Shown piece after piece: positions 19,445 to 28,938 of a stretch of 64,000 bases of DNA (its first letter is position 1; every line of letters starts with the position of its first letter). The stretch covers positions 434,001 through 498,000 of the forward strand of contig NZ_QRDX01000001.1 in assembly GCF_003386195.1 (NCBI RefSeq). Reading direction: 5' to 3'. This stretch comes from Seonamhaeicola aphaedonensis. Lineage in GTDB: Bacteria > Bacteroidota > Bacteroidia > Flavobacteriales > Flavobacteriaceae. The notes beneath the pieces are model-generated. The model saw only the letters and a list, made by a program, of their open reading frames with translations. It was not told where the DNA came from and ran no database searches. Position numbers and translations under genes: made by a program.

Positions 19445-19855
19445 TCAAATCAAGAAAACTTGGTCTAAAACAAGAATATCCCTGACCAAAATAGGCGGAG
19501 AATAACCTCTACAGGGCACTATTTTTTTAGGTATCCCTTCAAAAAGGTTGATATACGAATAAAAAATAGAAGTAATAAATTGTTGTTGTTTTATATTAAA
19601 ATCATTAAAAGATTTTAAGAGTTCGTCCTGACCTTTAACAACATCTATTTCATCTTTACAACAAGGCTTTTTTGTTATTTCAGCTAAAGCCTTTTCTTCA
19701 GTTTCCATATCACATTTTTCAACTTCGGTAAAGACCGCAACATCTACCAAAACATCTCCGCAGAAATGTTTTTCAATAGTAAAAGAAAGTGTTGAAAACA
19801 ACACCAAAGATGCCAAGAACACCGAAAAACTTTTATGTAATATCTCTTTAATCAC
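19445..19855 (-). CDS. HYC_CC_PP family periplasmic protein
   Basis: 136 residues from a GTG start at 19855; no suitable ATG exists. It has an N-terminal signal-type helix, then the family landmarks HFC (in place of HYC), KKPCCKDE and YSPPIL. The Cys/His set suggests a metal site. A perfect -7 box ends only four bases before the GTG, so the mRNA may be leaderless or nearly so. It is first of the minus-strand metal cluster that continues with HMA-MauE and the TonB receptor. Confidence 0.82.
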   Translation of the reverse strand: MIKEILHKSFSVFLASLVLFSTLSFTIEKHFCGDVLVDVAVFTEVEKCDMETEEKALAEITKKPCCKDEIDVVKGQDELLKSFNDFNIKQQQFITSIFYSYINLFEGIPKKIVPCRGYSPPILVRDILVLDQVFLI

Positions 19856-19859
19856 AATA

Positions 19860-19867
19860 CAAAGTTA
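19860..19867 (-). promoter_or_regulatory. -7 promoter element of the metal cluster
   Basis: TAACTTTG on the minus strand matches TAnnTTTG exactly. It ends four bases from the GTG start of the HYC_CC_PP gene, implying a start site at or next to the start codon. Confidence 0.5.
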
Positions 19868-19917
19868 CAAAACCTACAGTTTTTCACTTTCCTTTTATAA
19901 AATGATTAACATTCTTA

Positions 19918-20349
19918 TCATCTACTCTTTAGTTTTTGATAATAAAAAGCAGGAATTAAAAGAAGTAAAAATATGGGTTGAATTAAAAATCTTCTAACAT
20001 TAAAAAACAAATAATAATCTTCTTGTCTAGGATTAATCACAAAATACAAATAAGCAAGCATTAACACAATATAAGCCAAAGCATACACCAGTAAAGAAAA
20101 CTTAATAGCGCTCTTGCTTTTAAAGAATATAAATAATATTGCTAATGAAATAATGGTATTTAAGATGTATCTTAATGTTGTAAAAAAGACCAATTTAGCC
20201 ACTTCACGTCTGGGGCTATCAATGTAAAGATAGTCGTTCTTAAAGAACACCAAATAAGGATCATAGAACAGTTCATTTTCAAAAGCCCTTATGAGAATAA
20301 GCATTCCGAACAAAACAAAAAGCAATAAATATTTTATTAATTTATTCAT
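19918..20349 (-). CDS. Exosortase F system-associated membrane protein
   Basis: 143 residues with four predicted transmembrane helices and the small periplasmic motif NELFYDPYLVFFKNDYLYID near the N-terminus. This is the pattern of the short protein found next to XrtF in Flavobacteria. The start overlaps the xrtF stop by 8 bases, so the two are translationally coupled. Probably an accessory of the exosortase; no enzymatic residues are evident. Confidence 0.85.
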   Translation of the reverse strand: MNKLIKYLLLFVLFGMLILIRAFENELFYDPYLVFFKNDYLYIDSPRREVAKLVFFTTLRYILNTIISLAILFIFFKSKSAIKFSLLVYALAYIVLMLAYLYFVINPRQEDYYLFFNVRRFLIQPIFLLLLIPAFYYQKLKSR

Positions 20350-20893
20350 GTTTACGTTTTACATTAGAAAACCGATTGACCCAAATTAGCCAAAGCAAAA
20401 AAACGATGCCATAAATAATTGCTGGAAAAATCACCGTATGTAAAATATACTCTTTTTTAGGGTAATGATATAAACCAATACTTAAAAGCACTATTCTAAG
20501 TAAGTTGATAACATAGATAAATACTGCACCAGAAAAGGCATATAAAATAGCCGTCTTTAATTTTCCTGAAAAAGCAATAATAAATGATACAAACAGTATT
20601 ATAACACTCAAAGAATTACAGCCTTCAACAACTCTAGCTAAATATTTATCATTCACAATTACTTTAATTGAAGGTTCGTTAGTGTGAGGAATTATCACAG
20701 TTTTATAGTCTAATTTGTTTAAAAGAATTTCGGTTTGTCTGGCTACCAAATTGGTAAAATAATCAGGATAAAATGCCGTTCCAGTCGAAAATTGCAGATA
20801 AAATTTATAAGCTATTGTTAACAATCCGTAAACTATAGAAAATGTTAGAATAAATTTTATTACCGCCTTATATTTTAAAAGAAGTGTTTTCAA
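20342..20893 (-). CDS. xrtF: Exosortase family protein XrtF
   Basis: 183 residues, multi-pass. The exosortase triad is visible: Cys in VVEGCNSLSV, Arg in VINLLRIVLL and His in KEYILHTVIF. Exosortases cleave and sort C-terminal tripartite signals (motif, helix, basic end) on exported proteins, often in connection with exopolysaccharide. The only usable start is TTG at 20891-20893, since an in-frame stop lies six codons upstream and no ATG or GTG occurs between. The substrate is not obvious in this window. Confidence 0.9.
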   Translation of the reverse strand: MKTLLLKYKAVIKFILTFSIVYGLLTIAYKFYLQFSTGTAFYPDYFTNLVARQTEILLNKLDYKTVIIPHTNEPSIKVIVNDKYLARVVEGCNSLSVIILFVSFIIAFSGKLKTAILYAFSGAVFIYVINLLRIVLLSIGLYHYPKKEYILHTVIFPAIIYGIVFLLWLIWVNRFSNVKRKHE

Positions 20894-20968
20894 AAAATAT
20901 AATGTAAGTCACAATTTCGAAATTACACCTTTTATAAATACTTTTGAATAATAATTTTAGTTTTTGAT

Positions 20969-21424
20969 ATGATTTTTGAACAATTGAAACCGCAAGTTGA
21001 AGCTATTACTTCTAAAAAAAGCTCTGTTGATGAACGCCTTTTTGAAATTTGTCAGCTTCTAGAAAAACATATTCACTACTATAATTGGGTTGGTTTTTAT
21101 TTTAGAAATAGAAACAAAGAAGAACTAAAATTGGGACCTTACGTTGGTACCCCAACAGATCACACAATAATCCCTTTTGGGAAAGGCATTTGCGGACAAG
21201 TGGCTGTTAGCAACCAGAATTTTGTAGTGCCAGATGTGTCTGTTCAAGATAACTACATTGCTTGTAGCATGACCGTAAAAGCCGAAATTGTCATCCCAAT
21301 TTTTGTGAATGGTAAAAATATTGGACAGATAGATATAGACTCCAACACTCCAGATCCTTTTACCGAAGCTGACGAACGTTTTTTAGAGTTTGTTACTCAA
21401 AAAGTTTCTGAAATACTTCAATAA
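20969..21424 (+). CDS. GAF-domain protein related to free methionine-R-sulfoxide reductase
   Basis: 151 residues forming one GAF domain of the fRMsr type: VGFYFRN, LKLGPYVGTP, IPFGKGICGQVA, DNYIACS, IGQIDIDS and DPFTEADERFLEFV in order. In the E. coli enzyme three cysteines work together. Here the second (C75) and third, catalytic one (C99) are present, but the first is replaced by H65. It could reduce free Met-R-sulfoxide with a changed recycling route, or be a binding protein. Monocistronic and divergent from xrtF. Confidence 0.85.
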   Translation: MIFEQLKPQVEAITSKKSSVDERLFEICQLLEKHIHYYNWVGFYFRNRNKEELKLGPYVGTPTDHTIIPFGKGICGQVAVSNQNFVVPDVSVQDNYIACSMTVKAEIVIPIFVNGKNIGQIDIDSNTPDPFTEADERFLEFVTQKVSEILQ

Positions 21425-21570
21425 AATTCAAAGTACTGTTTAAGATTTCTTTCCAAAACTAAACATTACAACATTTAGAATTTGAGTTCCTTAGTTAACA
21501 ACTCTTTTTTTTAGTTAAAAAAAACACCATTTTTTTCTATCATTCAAATCCGTTTTTTGCTTTAAATAAC

Positions 21571-21578
21571 TACTTTTG
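21571..21578 (+). promoter_or_regulatory. -7 promoter element of purH
   Basis: TACTTTTG matches TAnnTTTG exactly and is followed by CACTTT. It lies 90 bases before the chosen purH start. A TTTTTTG 12 bases upstream is too close for a standard -33, so the -33 element is uncertain. Confidence 0.45.
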
Positions 21579-21667
21579 CACTTTATTACAAAACACATCA
21601 ATTTTTAACAAAACAATAACCTTAAATACTCATTTTCAAAAGCGTGGGTATTCAAAATCAAACAGGA

Positions 21668-23200
21668 ATGAGCAACAAAAAAACAATCAAATCTGCCCTA
21701 ATTTCGGTATTCAGTAAAAACGGTTTAGAACCTATTGTAAAAAAACTAAATGAGCAAGGCGTAACCATCTACTCTACTGGTGGAACAGAAAAGTTTATAA
21801 ACGATTTAGGCATTGAGGTTGTTCCAGTTGAAGACGTTACGTCTTATCCATCAATTCTTGGTGGACGTGTAAAGACATTACACCCTAAAGTTTTTGGTGG
21901 TATTCTAAATAGGCAAAATAACGATTCTGATATTGCTGAATTAGCTGAATATGAAATTCCTCAGATTGATGTAGTTATTGTTGATTTATATCCGTTTGAA
22001 AAAACTGTTGCCTCTGGTGCGAGCAACCAAGATATTATTGAAAAAATTGATATTGGTGGTATTTCGTTAATTAGAGCCGCCGCAAAAAATTATGCCGATG
22101 TGGTATGCGTTGCATCAGTTGATGATTATGCTGAATTTTTAGACTTAATTACAGAGAAAAACGGAACACTTTCTGAAGCAGACAGAAAACGTTTTGCAAC
22201 CAAAGCTTTTAATGTATCATCGCATTATGATTCAGCTATCTTCAACTATTTTAATACCACTCATGAAGTTGTCGCTTTAAAAGTTAGTGAAACAAAAGGA
22301 AAAGTATTGCGTTACGGTGAAAACCCACACCAAAAAGGCTTTTTCTTTGGAGACTTTGATGAATTATTTACAAAACTCAACGGAAAAGAATTAAGTTACA
22401 ACAACTTGTTAGATGTTGATGCAGCCGTTAATTTAATGCTAGAGTTTAAAAATGACGCCCCAACTTTTGCTATTTTAAAACATAACAACGCATGCGGTTT
22501 AGCACAGCGCAATACTATTAAACAAGCTTATGTGGATGCCTTGGCAGGAGATCCCGTATCGGCTTTTGGAGGTGTTTTGATTAGCAATAAGGAAATTGAT
22601 TTAGAAACAGCAGAAGAAATTCACAAGTTATTCTGTGAGGTAGTTATTGCTCCTTCTTTTGCTGCTGATGCCTTGAACTTACTAGAAGGTAAAAAGAATA
22701 GAATTTTATTGGAAATTCATGATGTGGATATGCCGCCTATGAACGTAAGAACTTGTTTAAACGGAGTATTACTTCAAGAAAGAAATAACATTACTGACAA
22801 AGCCGAAGACTTAAAAACCGTAACTAATTTAACTCCAACATCAGAACAAATTGAAGACTTATTATTCGCTTCTAAAATTTGCAAGCATACCAAGTCTAAC
22901 ACCATTGTTTTAGTAAAGAACAAACAATTATGCGCTAGCGGAACAGGGCAAACAAGTCGTGTAGATGCCCTTCAACAAGCCATTCATAAAGCTAATTCAT
23001 TTAATTTTGATTTAAATGGAGCTGCTATGGCAAGTGATGCCTTTTTCCCATTCCCAGATTGTGTTGAGATTGCTAAAAACGCTGGAGTAACGTCTGTGAT
23101 TCAACCTGGTGGATCTATAAAAGACCAATTAAGTATTGATTACTGTAACGAAAATGACGTGGCTATGGTCATGACAGGAACACGCCATTTTAAACACTAA
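21668..23200 (+). CDS. purH: Bifunctional AICAR transformylase/IMP cyclohydrolase
   Basis: 510 residues from ATG 21668 (MSNKKTIKSALISVFSK); a GTG at 21644 would add eight residues and is less likely. The IMP cyclohydrolase half (1-200) has SVFSK, YSTGGT, SILGGRVKTLHP. The transformylase half has LKHNNACG, DPVSAFGG, and the ending SIKDQLSIDYCNE, MVMTGTRHFKH. It catalyses the last two steps of IMP synthesis using 10-formyl-THF. Monocistronic upstream of mreB, 159 bases away. Confidence 0.98.
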   Translation: MSNKKTIKSALISVFSKNGLEPIVKKLNEQGVTIYSTGGTEKFINDLGIEVVPVEDVTSYPSILGGRVKTLHPKVFGGILNRQNNDSDIAELAEYEIPQIDVVIVDLYPFEKTVASGASNQDIIEKIDIGGISLIRAAAKNYADVVCVASVDDYAEFLDLITEKNGTLSEADRKRFATKAFNVSSHYDSAIFNYFNTTHEVVALKVSETKGKVLRYGENPHQKGFFFGDFDELFTKLNGKELSYNNLLDVDAAVNLMLEFKNDAPTFAILKHNNACGLAQRNTIKQAYVDALAGDPVSAFGGVLISNKEIDLETAEEIHKLFCEVVIAPSFAADALNLLEGKKNRILLEIHDVDMPPMNVRTCLNGVLLQERNNITDKAEDLKTVTNLTPTSEQIEDLLFASKICKHTKSNTIVLVKNKQLCASGTGQTSRVDALQQAIHKANSFNFDLNGAAMASDAFFPFPDCVEIAKNAGVTSVIQPGGSIKDQLSIDYCNENDVAMVMTGTRHFKH

Positions 23201-23359
23201 AAAAGAGTCACTCCAAAGTCTAAAAACCGATAAAAGACGTATAACAATCATATGCTTAAAATTATGAGTATTTTAAGTGTGTCTAAGTGTATATTTTTAC
23301 CAACTTTTATTACATTTACAAGATTTCGTATACTAACCCAATTAAACCACTAAAAATAC

Positions 23360-24388
23360 ATGGGCTTTTTTGACTTCCTAACTGAAGAAATAGCAATAGA
23401 TTTAGGGACAGCAAACACACTTATTATTCACAACGACAAAGTTGTTGTAGATGCGCCATCAATTGTAGCAAGAGATAGAATTTCTGGTAAAATAATTGCC
23501 GTAGGCCAGGAGGCAAATTTAATGCAAGGAAAAACCCATGAAAACATAAAAACCATTCGCCCGTTAAAAGATGGGGTTATTGCAGATTTTGATGCTTCGG
23601 AACAAATGATTAGTATGTTTATTAAAAACATACCTGCTTTGAAAAAGAAGTTTTTTACCCCAGCTCTTAGAATGGTAATTTGTATTCCCTCAGGGATTAC
23701 TGAAGTTGAGATGCGCGCCGTAAAAGAAAGTGCCGAGCGTGTTAACGGAAAAGAGGTTTACCTTATTCATGAGCCTATGGCTGCGGCTATTGGTATTGGT
23801 GTTGATATTATGCAGCCAAAAGGCAATATGGTGGTTGATATAGGTGGAGGAACTACCGAAATTGCAGTTATTGCACTTGGTGGTATTGTATGTGATAAAT
23901 CTGTTAAAATTGCCGGTGACGTGTTTACAAACGATATTGTGTATTACATGCGTACCCAACATAACCTATATGTTGGTGAGCGAACTGCCGAAAAGATAAA
24001 AATCCAAATTGGTGCAGCCACTGAAGATTTAGAACTCCCTCCAGAAGATATGAGTGTTCAAGGACGTGATTTGTTAACAGGTAAACCAAAACAAGTATCC
24101 ATTTCTTATAGAGAAATAGCTAAAGCTTTAGACAAGTCTATTCTACGAATTGAGGATGCCGTTATGGAGACGCTATCACAAACACCTCCAGAATTAGCGG
24201 CTGATATTTATAATACTGGTATTTATTTAGCTGGTGGTGGTTCTATGTTACGTGGTTTAGACAAACGCTTATCTCAAAAAACAGACCTTCCTGTTTATAT
24301 TGCTGAAGATCCTTTACGTGCCGTTGTTAGAGGCACGGGTATCACACTTAAAAATTTATCCAAATACAAAAGTGTATTGATAAAATAG
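23360..24388 (+). CDS. mreB: Rod shape-determining protein MreB
   Basis: 342 residues, actin fold: phosphate-1 loop IDLGTANTLI, phosphate-2 loop VVDIGGGTTEIAV, adenosine motif LAGGGSMLRGL. It forms membrane-associated filaments that guide lateral wall synthesis. It is the first gene of the elongasome operon mreB-mreC-mreD-PBP2-rodA, with very short spacers or overlaps downstream. Confidence 0.99.
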   Translation: MGFFDFLTEEIAIDLGTANTLIIHNDKVVVDAPSIVARDRISGKIIAVGQEANLMQGKTHENIKTIRPLKDGVIADFDASEQMISMFIKNIPALKKKFFTPALRMVICIPSGITEVEMRAVKESAERVNGKEVYLIHEPMAAAIGIGVDIMQPKGNMVVDIGGGTTEIAVIALGGIVCDKSVKIAGDVFTNDIVYYMRTQHNLYVGERTAEKIKIQIGAATEDLELPPEDMSVQGRDLLTGKPKQVSISYREIAKALDKSILRIEDAVMETLSQTPPELAADIYNTGIYLAGGGSMLRGLDKRLSQKTDLPVYIAEDPLRAVVRGTGITLKNLSKYKSVLIK

Positions 24389-24399
24389 GAGTTTAAAGC

Positions 24400-25215
24400 A
24401 TGCAGCAGATTATAAATTTTATAATTAGGAACAAAAATTTCCTGTTGTTCTTGTTGCTGTTTTTTATTGCTATTGTTTTTACCATTCAATCACATTCTTA
24501 CCACAAAAGCAAATTTATTAATTCTGCTAACTTTGTTAGCGGAGGGGTCTATAACTCAGTAAACAATATTAGTGAGTATTTCAATTTGAAATCTCAAAAC
24601 CAGTTGCTTTCAGAAGAAAATAACCGATTACGAGAGCTTCTTTTCAATAGCGAAATTGACGATGATTCTACTTATTTTGATTCTATCTCTCAAAATAAAT
24701 CTTACAGGTTTTCTACAGCTCAAGTTATCAAAAACAGTTATTCTGCTACGGATAATATCCTTTTAATAAATAAAGGACAAAACAATAGTATAAGACAAGA
24801 TTTTGGAGTTATTACTACCAAAGGGATAGTAGGTATTGTGGATAAATCTAGCTCAAGATTTTCAACGGTCATTTCAATTTTAAACACCACAAATAGTAGT
24901 ATTAGCGCTGGGTTAAAGAAAACAGCTCATTATGGTTCTTTAAGGTGGAATGGCGAAAACCCTCAATTAGTTCAGTTAATAGATGTACCAATAAATGCCA
25001 GAATAAATATAGGTGATACCATTGTTACTTCTGGACAATCATCTATTTTTCCAAAAGGCATCCCTATAGGAGCTATACAGGATTTTAAAAATGATGTTGC
25101 TGAAAATTTTTATGAAATAAACGTAAAACTTTTCAATGACATGACCAACCTAGAACATGTTTATATAATCGAAAATATTCATAAGGAAGAAATTGAAAAC
25201 TTATTAAATGAATAG
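24400..25215 (+). CDS. mreC: Rod shape-determining protein MreC
   Basis: 271 residues. It has an N-terminal transmembrane helix (about 12-28), a coiled coil (LNLKSQNQLLSEENNRLRELL region), then the beta-rich periplasmic MreC domain (NNILLINKGQ, GVITTKGIVGIVD, SGQSSIFPKGIPIGAI). MreC links the MreB filament to PBP2. Its stop overlaps the mreD start by eight bases. Confidence 0.95.
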   Translation: MQQIINFIIRNKNFLLFLLLFFIAIVFTIQSHSYHKSKFINSANFVSGGVYNSVNNISEYFNLKSQNQLLSEENNRLRELLFNSEIDDDSTYFDSISQNKSYRFSTAQVIKNSYSATDNILLINKGQNNSIRQDFGVITTKGIVGIVDKSSSRFSTVISILNTTNSSISAGLKKTAHYGSLRWNGENPQLVQLIDVPINARINIGDTIVTSGQSSIFPKGIPIGAIQDFKNDVAENFYEINVKLFNDMTNLEHVYIIENIHKEEIENLLNE

Positions 25216-25714
25216 TGCTATTACAGGAAATATAATTCGGTTTATAGCATTGGTTTTGGTCCAGGTTGTTATTTTTAATCATATAAATTTTTATGGATAT
25301 ATCAACCCCTACATCTATATACTTTTTATTGCATTTTTTCCTGTTAAAGACAACAGAACCACACTTATATTAATTAGTTTTTTTCTCGGATTATCAATTG
25401 ATATATTTTTAGACTCTGGAGGCATTCATGCAGCGGCAAGTGTTTTTATAGCTTACATAAGGCCTGTTCTTTTAAAATCATCTTTCGGAACAATGTATGA
25501 GCATCAAACTATTAGGTTTTCTGGAATTGATCTTGGCCCTAAAATTGTTTACATAACACTTTTGGTTTTAGCACACCACCTTATTTTATTTTCACTTGAA
25601 ATTTTTAGCATTTCCAAAATAATTTTCATCCTTCAAAAAACGTTATTCTCTAGTATATTTACTATTTTATTAAGTATAATCATATCTGTTATCTTCAGCA
25701 AAAATACTAAATGA
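25208..25714 (+). CDS. mreD: Rod shape-determining protein MreD
   Basis: 168 residues with five or so transmembrane helices. Typical features are an N-terminal LVLVQVVIFNHINFYGYINP segment and GLSIDIFLDSGGIHAAASVF, the conserved membrane D-x-F-x-x-x-G-I-H-A-A motif. It is the integral membrane partner of MreC. It overlaps mreC by eight bases and the PBP2 gene by four (ATGA). Confidence 0.92.
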   Translation: MNSAITGNIIRFIALVLVQVVIFNHINFYGYINPYIYILFIAFFPVKDNRTTLILISFFLGLSIDIFLDSGGIHAAASVFIAYIRPVLLKSSFGTMYEHQTIRFSGIDLGPKIVYITLLVLAHHLILFSLEIFSISKIIFILQKTLFSSIFTILLSIIISVIFSKNTK

Positions 25715-27630
25715 GACAATTTTTACTTTTTGGTTCTGTAATTCTTGTTGGGATTTTGTTCATTTCAAGATTATTTTACCTTCAGATTTATTCATCTGAA
25801 GGTCATAATCTTTATGAAGACAATGCCATTAGAGCTGTTTACGATTATCCAAAAAGAGGGTTTGTTTATGATAGAAATGGTTTATTATTAGTCTCTAACC
25901 AACCATCATATGATGTCATGGTTACCCCAAGAGAAGTTGAACCATTAGATACTATTGAGTTTTGTAACCTGTTAAAAATAACTAAGGAGCAATTCATTAA
26001 AAATTATGATAGAGCCAGACGTTATTCCCCTAGATTATCATCGGTTTTTATTTCTCATTTATCAAAAAAAGATTATGCAGCTCTTCAAGAAAAAATGCGA
26101 AAATTTAAAGGGTTCTATATTCAAAAACGCTCACTGCGCCACTATCAAAGAGAAGTGGGTGCCAATGTATTGGGTTATATAGCCGAAGTTAATCAAAATG
26201 AAATAAAAAAAGACGGCTATTACCTTAGCGGCGATATTATTGGGAAACAGGGCATAGAGAAATCTTACGAAAAAGAACTACGTGGTGTTAAAGGAGTGAA
26301 ACGTTATCAGAGAGATCGGTTTAACAGAAATATAGGATCATACAAAGATGGAAAATATGATACTTTACCTATTCCAGGTAAAGATATTACCATTACTATA
26401 GATGCAGAACTTCAAGAATACGGTGAATTTTTAATGAAAAACAAAGTAGGTGGTATTGTGGCTATTGAACCTCAAACAGGTGAAATACTAAGTCTTATTT
26501 CGGCTCCCTCATACAACCCTAATCTACTTGTTGGCAGAAAACGTTCAAGAAACTATACGAAACTTCATAACGACTCTATACACCTTCCCTTAATTGACAA
26601 AGGACTTTTAAGAATGCATGAACCTGGTTCTCCGTTTAAAACGCTTATTGCTTTAACTGCATTACAAGAAGGAGCTATTGATGAAAGAACCTCAATTAGA
26701 TGTTCTGGAGCCTATTATTATGGTGGTAGTAGGCCTATGGGCTGTCATTGTGGTGGTGGAACTAGAGTTCTTAACAATGGCATTTCCAAATCGTGCAATT
26801 CTTATTTTGCCAATGCCTTTAGAAAAACTATTGATAAATATGATAATGCTACTATAGGCATGAATAAATGGAGTGAGCACATTAAAAGTTTTGGTCTAGG
26901 TAATTATTTAGGATATGATTTATCCATTGGTAAAAAAGGTAACATTCCTGATGGTTCATATTATGATAATTGGTATCCTGATTTTAGATGGGGCGCAACA
27001 ACTATTATTTCCAATTCTATTGGTCAAGGAGAAGTATTGGTAACACCTATTCAGCTGGCTAATATGATGGCCGCAATTGCTAATAGAGGTTATTATTACA
27101 CCCCACACATCATTAAAGAAATTGAAAATGACACTATTCCATTTCAATACACTACAAAACACCAAACAACTATAGACAGAAAGTACTTTGACCCGGTAAT
27201 TGAAGGATTGCATGATGTTTATGGACCCAATGGTACCGCATGGTTTTTAAATGCTCCGGGTATTGAAATCTGTGGAAAAACAGGTACAGCCGAAAATTTC
27301 ACCAAAATTGATGGCGAAAGAAAGCAATTGACAGACCATTCCATTTTCGTAGCATTTGCCCCAAAAGACAATCCAAAAATTGCTCTAGCAATATTAGTCG
27401 AAAATGGTTATTACGGCGCTAGGTTTGCAGGTAGAATTGCAACCTTGATGATTGAAAAATACATTAACAGAACTATAACAAGAAAAGATCTTGAAAATTG
27501 GGTTCTAACCTATACATTAGAACATGAATATCATAAACCTTTCCTTGGGGAGCCTTTTGAAATAAACGCCAAGTCTAGAATGATGACAGTTGAAGAATAT
27601 GATGCTCTAAGAAAGCAAATAGACTATTAA
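25711..27630 (+). CDS. mrdA: Penicillin-binding protein 2, elongasome transpeptidase
   Basis: 639 residues. It has one N-terminal transmembrane anchor, the PBP dimer (pedestal) domain with RGFVYDRNG, then the transpeptidase. The active-site serine is S307 in EPGSPFKTL (SxxK), followed by SCN in the ISKSCNSYF motif and KTGTAE at 523-528. It cross-links peptidoglycan during cell elongation, with RodA (next gene, no gap) as glycosyltransferase. In Flavobacteria this is the usual mreD-mrdA-rodA order. Confidence 0.97.
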   Translation: MRQFLLFGSVILVGILFISRLFYLQIYSSEGHNLYEDNAIRAVYDYPKRGFVYDRNGLLLVSNQPSYDVMVTPREVEPLDTIEFCNLLKITKEQFIKNYDRARRYSPRLSSVFISHLSKKDYAALQEKMRKFKGFYIQKRSLRHYQREVGANVLGYIAEVNQNEIKKDGYYLSGDIIGKQGIEKSYEKELRGVKGVKRYQRDRFNRNIGSYKDGKYDTLPIPGKDITITIDAELQEYGEFLMKNKVGGIVAIEPQTGEILSLISAPSYNPNLLVGRKRSRNYTKLHNDSIHLPLIDKGLLRMHEPGSPFKTLIALTALQEGAIDERTSIRCSGAYYYGGSRPMGCHCGGGTRVLNNGISKSCNSYFANAFRKTIDKYDNATIGMNKWSEHIKSFGLGNYLGYDLSIGKKGNIPDGSYYDNWYPDFRWGATTIISNSIGQGEVLVTPIQLANMMAAIANRGYYYTPHIIKEIENDTIPFQYTTKHQTTIDRKYFDPVIEGLHDVYGPNGTAWFLNAPGIEICGKTGTAENFTKIDGERKQLTDHSIFVAFAPKDNPKIALAILVENGYYGARFAGRIATLMIEKYINRTITRKDLENWVLTYTLEHEYHKPFLGEPFEINAKSRMMTVEEYDALRKQIDY

Positions 27631-28908
27631 ATGAACACTGATAGAACGCGATATTTTAAATTTGATTGGATAACCATAGTTTTATTTTTTCTACTGGTAG
27701 GGTTTGGTTGGTTAAATATTATATCAGCCTCCCACACTAGCGATACTATCAGTTATTTTGACCTCTCTCAACCCTATGGAAAACAAACCATTTTTATTTT
27801 TCTAACATTTGCATTAATCATTTTACTCCTAGCTATTGATGCTAAATTCTACGAACGATTTTCCAGTATTATTTACATTGTTTCTATGCTCTCCTTAGTT
27901 GGACTTTTTGCATTTGGTAAAAATGTAAATGGTGCCACCTCTTGGTATGCCTTTGGAGGCATGACATTGCAACCTAGCGAATTTGCAAAGGCGGCCACGG
28001 CACTAGCAGTTGCTAAACATATTAGCGATTTAAATACTAACATTAACAACCTAAAGGACCAAATAAAAACCTTTATTATTATTATCATTCCGGCACTTTT
28101 AGTGCTACTTCAAAATGACACAGGAAGCACTATAGTTTATGGCGCTTTCTTTTTCGTTTTATATAGAGAAGGATTACCTAAAATCTACTTATATCTAGCA
28201 CTTTTTGTGGTGTTAATTTCCATTTCTGCATTAAAATTCGGTGCTCCTTTAATAGCCATATTAGCAGCTATCATTAGCATAACTTTATACTTGATAAATA
28301 AAAAGAAGCACCCCTTGTTACAAACATTATTTATTATTTTTATTACTTCAGGATTATGTTTTGGAGTTAATTTTTTCTATGAACATATTCTTCAAGAACA
28401 TCAACAAGATAGAATTAGTCTATGGTTACGATTAGAAAAAGATCCAGACAAACTAGAAGCTATGAAAAAAACCTTTGCCTATAATCTAAACGAATCTGAA
28501 AAGGCTATTAGCTCAGGTGGTTTTGGCGGTAAAGGATTTATGGAAGGCACTAGAACCACTGGTAAATTTGTTCCTGAACAACATACCGATTATATTTTCA
28601 GTACGGTTGGCGAGGAATGGGGCTTTATTGGAGCATCGTTTGTTGTAATTCTATTCGTTTTATTATTGCTACGAATATTACACTTAGCTGAATTACAAAA
28701 GTCACAATTCAGTAGAGTTTATGGGTATGGCGTAGCATCCATCATTTTTATTCACTTTCTTATCAATATTGGTATGGTAATGGGATTAATCCCTACCATT
28801 GGTATCCCGCTGCCTATGTTTAGTTATGGTGGATCTGGTTTATGGGCATTTACCATATTAATTTTTATCTTTATTAAATTAGATTCTAACCGTATCAATG
28901 AATGGTAA
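27631..28908 (+). CDS. rodA: Peptidoglycan glycosyltransferase RodA (SEDS family)
   Basis: 425 residues, multi-pass membrane protein of the SEDS family. Motifs include NGATSWYAFGGMTLQPSEFAK, LLQNDTGSTIVYG, EQHTDYIFSTVGEEWGF and the C-terminal IGIPLPMFSYGGSGLW. It polymerises lipid II into glycan strands with PBP2. The start codon immediately follows the PBP2 stop, so the two proteins are made together. Confidence 0.97.
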   Translation: MNTDRTRYFKFDWITIVLFFLLVGFGWLNIISASHTSDTISYFDLSQPYGKQTIFIFLTFALIILLLAIDAKFYERFSSIIYIVSMLSLVGLFAFGKNVNGATSWYAFGGMTLQPSEFAKAATALAVAKHISDLNTNINNLKDQIKTFIIIIIPALLVLLQNDTGSTIVYGAFFFVLYREGLPKIYLYLALFVVLISISALKFGAPLIAILAAIISITLYLINKKKHPLLQTLFIIFITSGLCFGVNFFYEHILQEHQQDRISLWLRLEKDPDKLEAMKKTFAYNLNESEKAISSGGFGGKGFMEGTRTTGKFVPEQHTDYIFSTVGEEWGFIGASFVVILFVLLLLRILHLAELQKSQFSRVYGYGVASIIFIHFLINIGMVMGLIPTIGIPLPMFSYGGSGLWAFTILIFIFIKLDSNRINEW

Positions 28909-28938
28909 ACCTAAGAATCTTTTAATAATCTCACCAAG

